NCBI GenBank assembly: GCA_045595965.1
Contig: JAZOBN010000021.1
Span: 1 to 18,965 of the forward strand
Direction: 5' to 3'
Origin: CAAGNP01 sp045595965
Lineage (GTDB): Bacteria; Bacteroidota; Bacteroidia; Bacteroidales; UBA932
DNA: 18,965 bases
Of the stretch, positions 6,904 to 14,892 are shown piece after piece (positions within the stretch are counted from its first letter, which is position 1; each line of letters opens with the position of its first letter). The translations under genes were made by a program, and so were the position numbers. The notes under the pieces are model-generated. The model did not search any database. It worked only from the letters and a program-made list of their open reading frames with translations, and was not told where the DNA came from.

Positions 6904-8694
6904 ATGGATATTGTTGATAAAGTGAAGCTTCTGCCCGACTCTCCCGGGGTTTACCGTTATCTCGACGAGAATGGTGTGGTGATATATGTAGGGAAGGCAA
7001 AAAACCTCAAGAAAAGGGTTTCCCAATACTTCCAGGCTGGTGCTGTGTTGAGCAGGAAAACAGCAGTTATGGTGTCGAAAATCCGAGATCTGGAGCACAC
7101 CGTTGTAGATTCAGAGGAAGATGCACTCTTGCTGGAGAACAATTTGATCAAGGAGTATCAGCCCAAATACAACATCCTCCTCAAAGATGGGAAGACCTAT
7201 CCGTGGATATGTGTCAAAAAGGAGCCGTTTCCACGTGTTTTCCTCACCAGAAAATTCAAAAAGGACGGTTCCCTCTATTTTGGCCCCTACAGCTCGGTAA
7301 CCCATGCCCACAAACTGCTTGAATTGATAAATGCACTCTATAAACTCCGGACATGTAATCTCAATCTTACCCCGGAGAGTATCGCAGCGGGCAAGCACAA
7401 GGTGTGTCTGAACTACCATATCAAGAAGTGCCCTGCCCCTTGTGTGGGAAAAATCTCCGAGGCGGGGTATCAATGGGAGATAGATTCGATTGTAAACATT
7501 CTGAAAGGGAACAGTTATCCCATGATAAAGGAGTTTGAGAAGTCGATGAAGGAGGCTGCAGCAAAACTTGAATTTGAACTCGCAAATGAATTCAAAGAGA
7601 AGAAGTTGCTTTTGGAGAAACATTATAGCAAATCGATGGTTGTCCACTCCGGAATAATGAACATGGATGTCTTTTCGCTCATCTTTGAGGGGAATGAGGC
7701 TTTTGGTAACCACATGAGGGTGAGGAATGGGTGTATCATCAGATCTGTCAATCTGGAGATAAAGATGAGGATCGAAGAGGAGCAGTCGTCGGTCCTTTCA
7801 TCATTTATCGCAGAGATCTACTCACGTGATGATGAGCAGGAAGGGGTAAAAGAGGTCCTGGTCCCGTTCCTTCCGGATCAGGAGTTCAGCAAAATCAATT
7901 TCCATATCCCTCTGAAAGGGGATAAGGTGCAACTTCTGGAGTTGAGCAGGAAAAATGCGGCAGAGTTGCGGTTTGACCGCCTGAAGCAGGAGGCATTCAT
8001 CAATCCTCAGGAGCATACAGAGAGGATTCTGGAGAACCTTAAAAGGGATCTCAATATGTCTGAGCTTCCAAGACACATTGAATGTTTTGACAACTCCAAT
8101 ATCCAGGGGACAAACCCTGTCTCATCATGTGTGGTTTTCAAGGATGCATCCCCATCCAAGAAAGATTACAGACATTTCAATATAAAAAGTGTGGTGGGTG
8201 CCAATGACTATGCCTCGATGAAGGAGGTGGTAAACAGGAGGTACACAAGGGTTTTGAGTGAAGGGGGGGAGCTCCCTCAACTTATTGTAATAGATGGTGG
8301 AAAAGGGCAGGTAAGATTTGCATACGAAGCACTTTTTGAGCTTGGTCTGATAGATAAAGTAAAACTTATAGGGATAGCGGAGAGGATGGAGGAACTTATT
8401 GTCCCGGGAGATCCATACCCACTTTTCCTTGATAAAAATTCCACCTCACTCCGTCTTATAATGCAGCTTCGTGATGAGGCACACAGATTTGGAATAACCC
8501 ATCATAGAAACAGGAGAAGCAAGGGGCAAATCTCTTCTGCGCTCGACTCTATCCCCGGTGTGGGTCCGAAAACGGTCGAAAAACTGATAGCAAAATACAA
8601 AAGTGTCCCCAGAATCAGGAGAGCAACACTTCAAGAGTTGTCAGAGGTGGTGGGGAGCAAACTTGCAAAAGCGATTAAGGAAGGTCTAAACTGA
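6904..8694 (+). CDS. uvrC: Excinuclease ABC subunit C
   Basis: UvrC makes both incisions around DNA lesions in nucleotide excision repair, recruited by UvrB. All parts are visible in 596 residues. The N-terminal GIY-YIG nuclease has GVY at 15-17, YVG at 28-30, R38 and E79. Four cysteines at 151, 168, 176 and 180 lie where E. coli UvrC has been reported to bind an iron-sulfur cluster. A UvrB-contacting UVR region follows (about 200-240). The RNase H-like nuclease has D396 (CFDNSNIQG), D464 (VIDGGKGQV) and H527 (RDEAHRF). Tandem helix-hairpin-helix sequence (SIPGVGPKTVEKLI) ends the protein. Length is normal and nothing key is missing. The last 20 bases overlap the end of the opposite-strand gene. 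Confidence 0.97.
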   Translation: MDIVDKVKLLPDSPGVYRYLDENGVVIYVGKAKNLKKRVSQYFQAGAVLSRKTAVMVSKIRDLEHTVVDSEEDALLLENNLIKEYQPKYNILLKDGKTYPWICVKKEPFPRVFLTRKFKKDGSLYFGPYSSVTHAHKLLELINALYKLRTCNLNLTPESIAAGKHKVCLNYHIKKCPAPCVGKISEAGYQWEIDSIVNILKGNSYPMIKEFEKSMKEAAAKLEFELANEFKEKKLLLEKHYSKSMVVHSGIMNMDVFSLIFEGNEAFGNHMRVRNGCIIRSVNLEIKMRIEEEQSSVLSSFIAEIYSRDDEQEGVKEVLVPFLPDQEFSKINFHIPLKGDKVQLLELSRKNAAELRFDRLKQEAFINPQEHTERILENLKRDLNMSELPRHIECFDNSNIQGTNPVSSCVVFKDASPSKKDYRHFNIKSVVGANDYASMKEVVNRRYTRVLSEGGELPQLIVIDGGKGQVRFAYEALFELGLIDKVKLIGIAERMEELIVPGDPYPLFLDKNSTSLRLIMQLRDEAHRFGITHHRNRRSKGQISSALDSIPGVGPKTVEKLIAKYKSVPRIRRATLQELSEVVGSKLAKAIKEGLN

Positions 8695-11602
8695 AAAGAA
8701 ACTCAAACTGGTGTCTTCTGACATCCGGACCTTGTGGCCCTGTATAGGCATATCTCATACCTAAAGAGACGGGTACATTGAATCTAAACGGATAGATATC
8801 AAAAAGGATGTCACTGCCGAATGAGTAGTATTGTGTGGTGCGTACTCCAGGGACTCTGTCCAAAGCGTAGTCTGCAAATGGTATAAGTGTCATCCTTTTG
8901 AAATAAAGGATTGACCATAAGTTATAATCCCCCAGATAGATAGGGATTGCATAATCAAGCGTTGCTTTAATAAATTCCTCGGTGGTGGAGATGTTCTTAT
9001 ATCCCCTTGGGAGTGATGCAAAGGAGGAGAGATAATAGCTTTTCCCCTCCACATTCTGCTTTTGTGCTGTGGCTGTAATTTTCAAACCCTGCTGAGGTGT
9101 TATCCCCGGAAAATAGAAATATCCGTTGGCATAGATCATATTTCCGAAATTCTCCCCTGTTCCCGGAGCGGCACCCCCCATGAAACTCAAACCGAATCCC
9201 CATCTTGGGTAAAATCCCGATTTGGTGACGGGAAGTGTCTGATAATACTTCAAGCCATAATTCAATTGGTGTTTGTAGACAAAATCACCCTTCTGTTTCG
9301 AATAATATGTGTCATTTGTGAATGTCCACTGGAATTGTGGAACAAGCCCCCTGTTCCACCCCCCTCTGGTGAGGTTCCACGGGAGATATAAAAGGGCGTA
9401 AGTTTTCAGGAATGGGGTATGGAGGTGTTCTGTAGTCCTTAAAGTGTATGTTCCGTTCTCCAGAATGATCTCCTGCGATCTCCTGTTCCTGTCGTTGTAG
9501 TCCGCCCCAATCTCTATATTGACCGGGAGACCGCTGTATGTGAATTTGGCGTGGCCCGAGTGGAAACCCTTGTGGTATGAGTATCCGAGCATTGTTACAG
9601 CTGTACCGAGTGTGTTTTGGGAATATACTGTAGCACCAAGGGATGCAAGATCGTAGAATTTCTCATAACTCATACTCATGATCCTGTCCACATTGTAATA
9701 AACAGGTCCCCAGGAGTGTATCCTGAAGAGATGGGCAAGTTTGCTGTACCTTTTTGATGGATATTTTTCGGGGTCAGAGAAGTCTGTCACTTCAGATGTA
9801 TTGATTTTTGTCTGTTGGGATGCCTGTTCCGAGAGCATTTCGGCAATAGGGTGTTTGTATGGGGTTTCAAAAGAGACCTCCTTGTTGTACAGCTCATCGA
9901 GGGGTGTCCGGGCAAGATGGTATCCCTGGGTGTCAAATTCGCTGTAGCAAAGGTATCCGTCGTGAATATATCCGTCAGATGCTCCATAGAGTGAGTTGGT
10001 GAGTTTGTACAGCTTGTTCTCTGAGGTGTCGAAGGTGTAGATGTTGTTAATTCCCGATAGGTCACTTGTAAAATAGAGGTTATCTCCATAGCTTTTCATC
10101 CCGGTTATTGTCTGGTTCTGCTGGGGGATGACCTCTTCCCACCCGTTGTCGGTAAATTTGTATATTCCGAGCCCTTTATCCATGATCACAGAGCAGTATA
10201 TGATTTCGCCAATATATGCTATCTCTTTGATTTGTCCTTTGTTGGGTGCCTCTACTTTACCTATTGCATGTTGTTGGCCTGAGGTGAGAAGGACCAAGTA
10301 TGAGGAGCCGCTTACAGGGTATTCGACCACTGCGATATTATCCCCGGACGGGGATGGAACAGGGTTGAAATAGCGTGTTCCGAATTTCTGTATAGAACTT
10401 CCCCCTTTTCTTGTGTCAAATGAGCAGATGACAGAGTTGTCGCGAAGCGCATCAACACCATTAAAGGCCGATTCACTCCAATAGATCTCTCCGGTAGTAC
10501 TTAAAGCCAAAGGTGAAGAGTAGTTGCTGAATGCTCTGATTATCTTCTCTTTGCCTGTCTTGTTGTTTATGGCTACAAGACTTCGTGACCTCTCAAATCC
10601 CTCTTTGACTGCGATGGTGTGGTTGTGGTATTTTGAGAGGGTGTCATCGATGACGATAGGATACCTGTAATCGGTGTACAATCTCTCTTGCTTGACGCAG
10701 ATCCTCTCCCCTTGGGTAAGCTCTCCGATATTCTCCAGGTCTTTCTTCCATATTTCTGTCAGAATCCTCTGACCCTCCACCAGAAACAGCTGCTTGCTTT
10801 TCCCCCCAATGGTGTTGAATGAGTTGAATATGACGTTGGGATTGTAAAAGTGTTTGACGATGTATTTCAGATAGTTGCTCGGATAGTGGTAGTTTGCTGT
10901 CGTATGACGGACGGCGGTATTTATTACATATCCGATAGCATAATGATCTGGAGTAAAGTACTTGTATGAACCGAAATTCCATTTGTCCCAGTCCCTGTAA
11001 TCACCGTTGAGGTATGCAGCTCTGAGATACATCATGAAGTCGGCATTTCGCCCCCGTCCCGCATTGGTCAGTTCTGTCTCTGCTATCACTGCATCCCCTT
11101 CGAGAAACGCTTTTGAAGGGTATAGTCCGACACCGATTCCGGTAGATTGCTCCCCGAGGAGGGGGTAGAGGACCTTGTAGACACCTGTTTCAAAATGGGA
11201 AACTTGTCCGATATGTCTGCTTTCGTGGATAGATACATTCACATCCCAAGGTTCAGCTGTCCCTTCGTAAGGGGGAGGAGTTGTGAAGATGTCCACCCTT
11301 TTGGGTGCCCAGGTGACCACCCCATTGCTGCGTGTGTAGTATGGGTGGAGTACGACCGGTATCCTCTTGGGGTTGATTTCGAGAGGCTCCATCACCCTCT
11401 CCCTGTTCGCCTCAAACAGAGTGGCATACCTCCTCGCCAATGAGTCTATCTCCTGGGGGTATATGAAGATGTAGTTCTCGGTTCTGATCTCTCTCCACCG
11501 TGCTTTGGTAGGATCATCTCCCATGGAGAAGTATTGTCCTTTGAGATTTTGAAAGGCAAAAAGGAGAAACAGAACAGGAATTATTTGAAAAATTCTCTTC
11601 AT
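8675..11602 (-). CDS. Large exported protein: gluzincin-like peptidase domain, TolB-like propeller, outer-membrane barrel-like C-terminus
   Basis: I do not recognise a named gene. The 975-residue product starts with a signal peptide (MKRIF..., ending near residue 22). Residues about 25-230 contain H126-E-S-R-H130 and, 38 residues on from H130, E168 in LEGDAVIAE. This matches the gluzincin pattern HExxH...E of peptidase MA-like enzymes, so a zinc peptidase is plausible. Residues about 300-600 are repeated strand segments with aspartate/glycine turns (for example FTSDLSGINNIYTFDTS), as in TolB or DPP-type propellers. From about 640 on, alternating aromatic strands ending in FEFLFSLDLP look like an outer-membrane barrel. 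The start chosen is the second in-frame ATG, because the first (11665) lies upstream of the -7 box and would spoil the signal peptide. It would act at the cell envelope; the substrate is unknown. Confidence 0.72.
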   Translation of the reverse strand: MKRIFQIIPVLFLLFAFQNLKGQYFSMGDDPTKARWREIRTENYIFIYPQEIDSLARRYATLFEANRERVMEPLEINPKRIPVVLHPYYTRSNGVVTWAPKRVDIFTTPPPYEGTAEPWDVNVSIHESRHIGQVSHFETGVYKVLYPLLGEQSTGIGVGLYPSKAFLEGDAVIAETELTNAGRGRNADFMMYLRAAYLNGDYRDWDKWNFGSYKYFTPDHYAIGYVINTAVRHTTANYHYPSNYLKYIVKHFYNPNVIFNSFNTIGGKSKQLFLVEGQRILTEIWKKDLENIGELTQGERICVKQERLYTDYRYPIVIDDTLSKYHNHTIAVKEGFERSRSLVAINNKTGKEKIIRAFSNYSSPLALSTTGEIYWSESAFNGVDALRDNSVICSFDTRKGGSSIQKFGTRYFNPVPSPSGDNIAVVEYPVSGSSYLVLLTSGQQHAIGKVEAPNKGQIKEIAYIGEIIYCSVIMDKGLGIYKFTDNGWEEVIPQQNQTITGMKSYGDNLYFTSDLSGINNIYTFDTSENKLYKLTNSLYGASDGYIHDGYLCYSEFDTQGYHLARTPLDELYNKEVSFETPYKHPIAEMLSEQASQQTKINTSEVTDFSDPEKYPSKRYSKLAHLFRIHSWGPVYYNVDRIMSMSYEKFYDLASLGATVYSQNTLGTAVTMLGYSYHKGFHSGHAKFTYSGLPVNIEIGADYNDRNRRSQEIILENGTYTLRTTEHLHTPFLKTYALLYLPWNLTRGGWNRGLVPQFQWTFTNDTYYSKQKGDFVYKHQLNYGLKYYQTLPVTKSGFYPRWGFGLSFMGGAAPGTGENFGNMIYANGYFYFPGITPQQGLKITATAQKQNVEGKSYYLSSFASLPRGYKNISTTEEFIKATLDYAIPIYLGDYNLWSILYFKRMTLIPFADYALDRVPGVRTTQYYSFGSDILFDIYPFRFNVPVSLGMRYAYTGPQGPDVRRHQFEFLFSLDLP

Positions 11603-11619
11603 ATATGGTGATATGGTGG

Positions 11620-11627
11620 CAAAGATA
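11620..11627 (-). promoter_or_regulatory. -7 box for the gluzincin/propeller gene
   Basis: The minus strand reads TATCTTTG, matching TAnnTTTG, 17 bp upstream of the ATG at 11602. The predicted leader is only about 10-12 nt. It supports the 11602 start over the longer frame. Confidence 0.6.
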
Positions 11628-11642
11628 GTGAAAAAAATAGCG

Positions 11643-11650
11643 TATATTTG
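11643..11650 (+). promoter_or_regulatory. -7 box for the Na/Pi cotransporter gene
   Basis: TATATTTG matches TAnnTTTG and ends 19 bp before the ATG at 11670. Only 15 bp separate it from the oppositely directed -7 box at 11620-11627, so the two promoters are back to back and would compete for the same -33 region. Confidence 0.6.
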
Positions 11651-11669
11651 CATGTCATATTTCAAACCT

Positions 11670-13352
11670 ATGAATACTTTAGTTCAAATTCTGACCCTTT
11701 TAGGTTCCTTGGGCCTTTTCCTTTATGGGATGACACTGATGAGTGAATCCCTTCAGAAAGTTGCCGGTTCAAAACTTCGCTCAGTGTTGGCGGCAATGAC
11801 ATCAAACTCTTTCAGAAGAATTTTGACAGGTTTCATGATTACCGCCATTATCCAGTCGTCAAGTGCGACTACAGTGATGGTTGTGAGTTTTGTGAATGCA
11901 GGCCTCCTCACATTGACCCAGTCAATAGGTGTTATTATGGGTGCCAACATCGGAACCACCATGACAGCCTGGATTATTGCTCTGTTGGGTTTTAATGCAG
12001 ATATTTCGGTAATCTCGATTCCCCTTATCGGTCTCGGATTTGTCTTTATGATGGCAAAATCCAAGAAAAAGAAGAATATTGGAGAGATGATCATAGGTTT
12101 TTCGTTGCTGTTCCTCGGATTGAGTTTCCTGAAAAGCTCGGTTCCAGACCTTGGGGCACATCCCGAAACACTCGCATTTATCCAGAAATGGACAAGTTGG
12201 GGCATGTGGTCAGTCTTGATTTTTATCGGGATAGGTACAATTCTGACAATTGTCCTTCAGTCATCAAGTGCTACAATGGCTTTGACCCTTGTTATGTGCA
12301 ATTTCGGATGGATCCCTTTTGAAATGGCTGTAGCAATGGTGTTGGGCGAAAATATCGGAACCACAATCACTGCCAATATTGCCGCTTCGGTGGGTAATGT
12401 ATCTGCAAAAAGGGCGGCATTGGGGCATACAGTGTTCAATTTGTTTGGTGTTGTGTGGGTTCTGCTCCTTTTCAAACCGTTTCTTTGGGTTGTGACAGGG
12501 GTTTGTGACCTGCTTGGCATTGATGGGACAGGGGAGACTGTCTTGTACAAAGTGGCAATGGTTCACACCTTCTTCAATCTGACAAATACTATGATTCTTG
12601 TCTGGTTTACCCCTCAGATTGTGAAGATCGTGACAAAGATCGTGAAGAACAAAGAGGAAGAGGAGGTATTCAGACTCAAATATATACACTCTGGTGTGTT
12701 GAGTACAGCGGAGCTCTCACTGGCTCAGGCGAAACAGGAGATAGTACACTTTGCCCGTATTGTCCAGAAGCAGTATGGTTATGCCCGTGAGGCTATAAAT
12801 GAGGTGGACAGCACCACCCCCAAATTTGAAGATTTGTACAAGAAACTTGAGCACTATGAGCAGGTTACAGACAGGATTGAATTTGAAATAGCAAAATATC
12901 TCAACAAGATCGGGGAGGAGCAATTGAGTGACGAGAGTACCAGAAGAATCCAGGCTATGTTCAAGATCATCAGCGAACTGGAAAGTATTGGAGATTCTGG
13001 TTTCAACATCGCCCGTATCCTTCAGAGAAAAGGGATTCACGGCAAGCAGTTCGATGAGACCACCATCAAAAAACTCAACCATATGATGGATCTGATCGAC
13101 AATGCTATCGGTTGCATGATCACTAACCTTGAAATAGGCTACACAGATATAATCGATATATCTAATGCTCAAAACGCAGAACACGACATAAACGAGTACC
13201 GCAACAACCTCAAAGAGGAGCATGTGATGAATATAGAATCATCGGAGAATTCCTATCTGACAGGTGTCTACTACATCGATCTTGTGTCGGAATGTGAAAG
13301 GGTCGGAGACTTTATCATCAATGTCTCTGAGGCTATAATTGAGATCAATTAG
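11670..13352 (+). CDS. Na/Pi cotransporter family protein with C-terminal PhoU-like domain
   Basis: The 560-residue protein has the duplicated core of the Na+/phosphate symporter family (PF02690). QSSSAT occurs at residues 62-67 and QSSSATM at 197-203, each followed by a matching G-x-N-I-G-T-T motif (GANIGTTMTAWI, GENIGTTITANI). About eight to nine hydrophobic segments occupy residues 1-330. A cytoplasmic helical region from about 345 to the end resembles PhoU, which in this family probably tunes transport or senses phosphate status. The expected job is sodium-driven phosphate import, or export as proposed for some bacterial YjbB-type members; sequence alone does not decide direction. The ATG at 11670 is preferred over frames from 11613 and 11652, because the -7 box lies at 11643-11650. 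The final 8 bases overlap the opposite-strand lipoprotein gene. Confidence 0.92.
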   Translation: MNTLVQILTLLGSLGLFLYGMTLMSESLQKVAGSKLRSVLAAMTSNSFRRILTGFMITAIIQSSSATTVMVVSFVNAGLLTLTQSIGVIMGANIGTTMTAWIIALLGFNADISVISIPLIGLGFVFMMAKSKKKKNIGEMIIGFSLLFLGLSFLKSSVPDLGAHPETLAFIQKWTSWGMWSVLIFIGIGTILTIVLQSSSATMALTLVMCNFGWIPFEMAVAMVLGENIGTTITANIAASVGNVSAKRAALGHTVFNLFGVVWVLLLFKPFLWVVTGVCDLLGIDGTGETVLYKVAMVHTFFNLTNTMILVWFTPQIVKIVTKIVKNKEEEEVFRLKYIHSGVLSTAELSLAQAKQEIVHFARIVQKQYGYAREAINEVDSTTPKFEDLYKKLEHYEQVTDRIEFEIAKYLNKIGEEQLSDESTRRIQAMFKIISELESIGDSGFNIARILQRKGIHGKQFDETTIKKLNHMMDLIDNAIGCMITNLEIGYTDIIDISNAQNAEHDINEYRNNLKEEHVMNIESSENSYLTGVYYIDLVSECERVGDFIINVSEAIIEIN

Positions 13353-14310
13353 TGTTGTTCAGAGCGTTCAGCAGAATTTGCAAAGGGGCATCTTTAAGGA
13401 TGACCCTTTTTTCTTTGTCAAGAAGATAGAGGGTGGGGATGGCGCGGATATCGTAAAGGGGGGTGTTCTTGATCTGGAGATCGGCGTTATATACATTTAT
13501 CCACTCTTTGGGATATATGGGCATATATTTGTACCACTGGGCAAGATCTTCATCGATGTAGATGTTTATGACCTTAAGCCTCCCTTGCTCTATCATATAC
13601 CCAATAATGGGGCTGTGGGACATCACATCAATAATCTCTTTGCAAGATGTGCACCCGGGATTTGAGAAAAATATCACAGTATATTCCCCCGGTGTGTTAT
13701 AAAGAGAAGAGACCTTCCCACTTTTGTAGGTGTATTTGAAATCTGCAGCCTGTGTTCCGATTCTGTTGAGAGAACACATACGGGCCTGTTCAGCATATTT
13801 TTTCCTCAATGTGGAGTCAAGAAATTCTGCCTGTGAGAGGATTGTGGCAACGGGGAGATATAGCTCTTCATTGCGATAGTCGGAATTGACACCATATATC
13901 ACCTCTTCGTTGAACTCGATAGAGAGGTCAAAAAGGGTGTTTTCGGGGTTTTCACGCTCAAGCGATACAAGTCTTGAGGCAAAGTTGGTTTGTGCTGCAA
14001 TTCCCTCTTTTAGGGGGATATTTGAGAGGATAGTAACATATTCCTGGCAGGCATTCATGAAATCCTCTTTGGCAACTCCCCCTATCAGAGATGTGTCCTG
14101 AGAATATACCTTGGAAGAGTCGATGAATCTGTTCCAATAGTTTCTTGCGATATAAGAGAGTGCCTGTCTCCCCTCTCCGAGCATGGCAGGGGGTATTGCT
14201 TTAGGGAAAGGGTGAGGTTCGTTGTTTGAATTGTTGCCGTTTCCACACCCACCTAAAACAAAAATTGCAGCTACTGTCAGAGCTGCAATATTTGGGAATT
14301 TCCTTTTCAT
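13345..14310 (-). CDS. Lipoprotein with DUF5106-like N-terminal region and thioredoxin-fold C-terminal domain
   Basis: The 321-residue protein starts with a lipoprotein signal peptide whose lipobox is LGG-C22. The mature N-terminus (GNGNNSNN) lacks the acidic residues of the Bacteroidota surface-export signal, so it probably stays on the periplasmic side. Residues about 40-180 are helical and resemble the DUF5106 domain often found before thioredoxin-like domains in this phylum. Residues about 190-318 form a TlpA/thioredoxin-like fold with the redox pair C220-T-S-C223 in FFSNPGCTSCKE and a cis-proline motif, AIPTLYLLD. A role in periplasmic disulfide reduction or isomerisation is inferred; the partner is unknown. 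The ATG is only 3 nt beyond the tRNA-Gln 3' end, and no other start would preserve the signal peptide, so it is probably transcribed with the tRNA. Confidence 0.85.
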   Translation of the reverse strand: MKRKFPNIAALTVAAIFVLGGCGNGNNSNNEPHPFPKAIPPAMLGEGRQALSYIARNYWNRFIDSSKVYSQDTSLIGGVAKEDFMNACQEYVTILSNIPLKEGIAAQTNFASRLVSLERENPENTLFDLSIEFNEEVIYGVNSDYRNEELYLPVATILSQAEFLDSTLRKKYAEQARMCSLNRIGTQAADFKYTYKSGKVSSLYNTPGEYTVIFFSNPGCTSCKEIIDVMSHSPIIGYMIEQGRLKVINIYIDEDLAQWYKYMPIYPKEWINVYNADLQIKNTPLYDIRAIPTLYLLDKEKRVILKDAPLQILLNALNNTN

Positions 14311-14313
14311 TTG

Positions 14314-14384
14314 TTGACTTACCAGGATTCGAACCTAGACAGACAGAACCAAAATCTGTAGTGCTACCATTACACCATAAGTCA
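14314..14384 (-). tRNA. tRNA-Gln (anticodon TTG)
   Basis: The minus strand folds into a full cloverleaf of 71 nt. The acceptor stem pairs TGACTTA (14384-14378) with TAAGTCA (14321-14315), with discriminator A at 14314. The D arm contains AATGGTAGC. The anticodon stem ACAGA/TCTGT encloses the loop TTTTGGT, with anticodon TTG at 14352-14350. The T arm is CTAGG-TTCGAAT-CCTGG. CCA is not encoded: the next bases are CAA and then the ATG of the lipoprotein gene. U1-A72 is usual for glutamine tRNAs. Confidence 0.97.
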
Positions 14385-14395
14385 GTTTTCGGGTG

Positions 14396-14403
14396 CAAAG
14401 ATA
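14396..14403 (-). promoter_or_regulatory. -7 box of the tRNA-Gln / lipoprotein transcript
   Basis: The minus strand reads TATCTTTG, matching TAnnTTTG, 11 bp upstream of the mature tRNA 5' end. A TTTG lies 18 bp further upstream (22 bp for a second copy), a good -33 candidate just after the yqaA stop codon. The tRNA and following lipoprotein gene would share this promoter, with possible read-through from yqaA. Confidence 0.65.
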
Positions 14404-14433
14404 GAAAAAATCTCAATTATCCAAACAAATTTT

Positions 14434-14892
14434 TTATAACCAGGGCAAATTCTCCCCGAAAATCAGAAAGAGAACTATCCACGTAAGAAATCGTGTCCCC
14501 TTTCCAATAAGCATATACAGTGCACATTTTACAGGGGGGAGCTTGTAGAAGCCGAGCCCTATGGCAAATATGTCCCCGACGAAGGGGAGCCAGCTCATAA
14601 ATGCGAGAAGTGCTCCGTATTTGTCTATCTTCTCCTTTTGTCTGGCAAGTTTTTCCGGGGTAACTTTGAAAATCTTCTCTATCCACTCCCATTTGCCGAG
14701 CCATCCGAGGCCAAAAGAGGTGAGCCCCCCCAGCCAGTTGCCGGCGGTGGCAGTAATGAAGCATATCCACGGTTTTCCACCGGCAAGGAGCAATCCGATG
14801 ATCAGGAAATCAGAAGAGAAGGGGACAACAGTTGCCGCCATAAAAGAGCCGAGAAAGAGCCCCAGATATCCCCACTCCTGCAAAAATTCCAT
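14434..14892 (-). CDS. YqaA/DedA-like VTT-domain membrane protein
   Basis: The 152-residue protein has several hydrophobic segments and the SNARE-associated/VTT pattern of small DedA relatives. Its features are an N-terminal GYLGLFLGSFMAATVVPFSSD with a proline-bearing re-entrant stretch, GNWLGGLTSFGLGWLG, and a later FMSWLPFVGDIFAIGLGF segment with the conserved proline/glycine turn. DedA-family proteins are implicated in phospholipid or undecaprenyl-phosphate flipping and in membrane homeostasis. The short YqaA branch is uncharacterised, so its exact activity is unknown. Its ATG abuts the TAA of the deaminase gene with no gap (TAA then ATG), so translation is probably coupled. It is the last protein gene of the nhaD-tadA-yqaA run. 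Confidence 0.86.
   Translation of the reverse strand: MEFLQEWGYLGLFLGSFMAATVVPFSSDFLIIGLLLAGGKPWICFITATAGNWLGGLTSFGLGWLGKWEWIEKIFKVTPEKLARQKEKIDKYGALLAFMSWLPFVGDIFAIGLGFYKLPPVKCALYMLIGKGTRFLTWIVLFLIFGENLPWL

Noticed and set aside
6854..7000. N-terminal extension of the OlsF-like protein up to 7000
   Set aside because: It would lie within the antisense of uvrC and upstream of the gene's own -7 box, and the extra residues lack family similarity.
7111..7713. 200-residue minus-strand open frame
   Set aside because: Shadow of uvrC: it is antisense to the UvrC cysteine and UVR regions, and the UvrC frame has full conserved motifs.
12717..13223. 168-residue minus-strand open frame
   Set aside because: Antisense to the PhoU-like part of the Na/Pi transporter, with no motif of its own.
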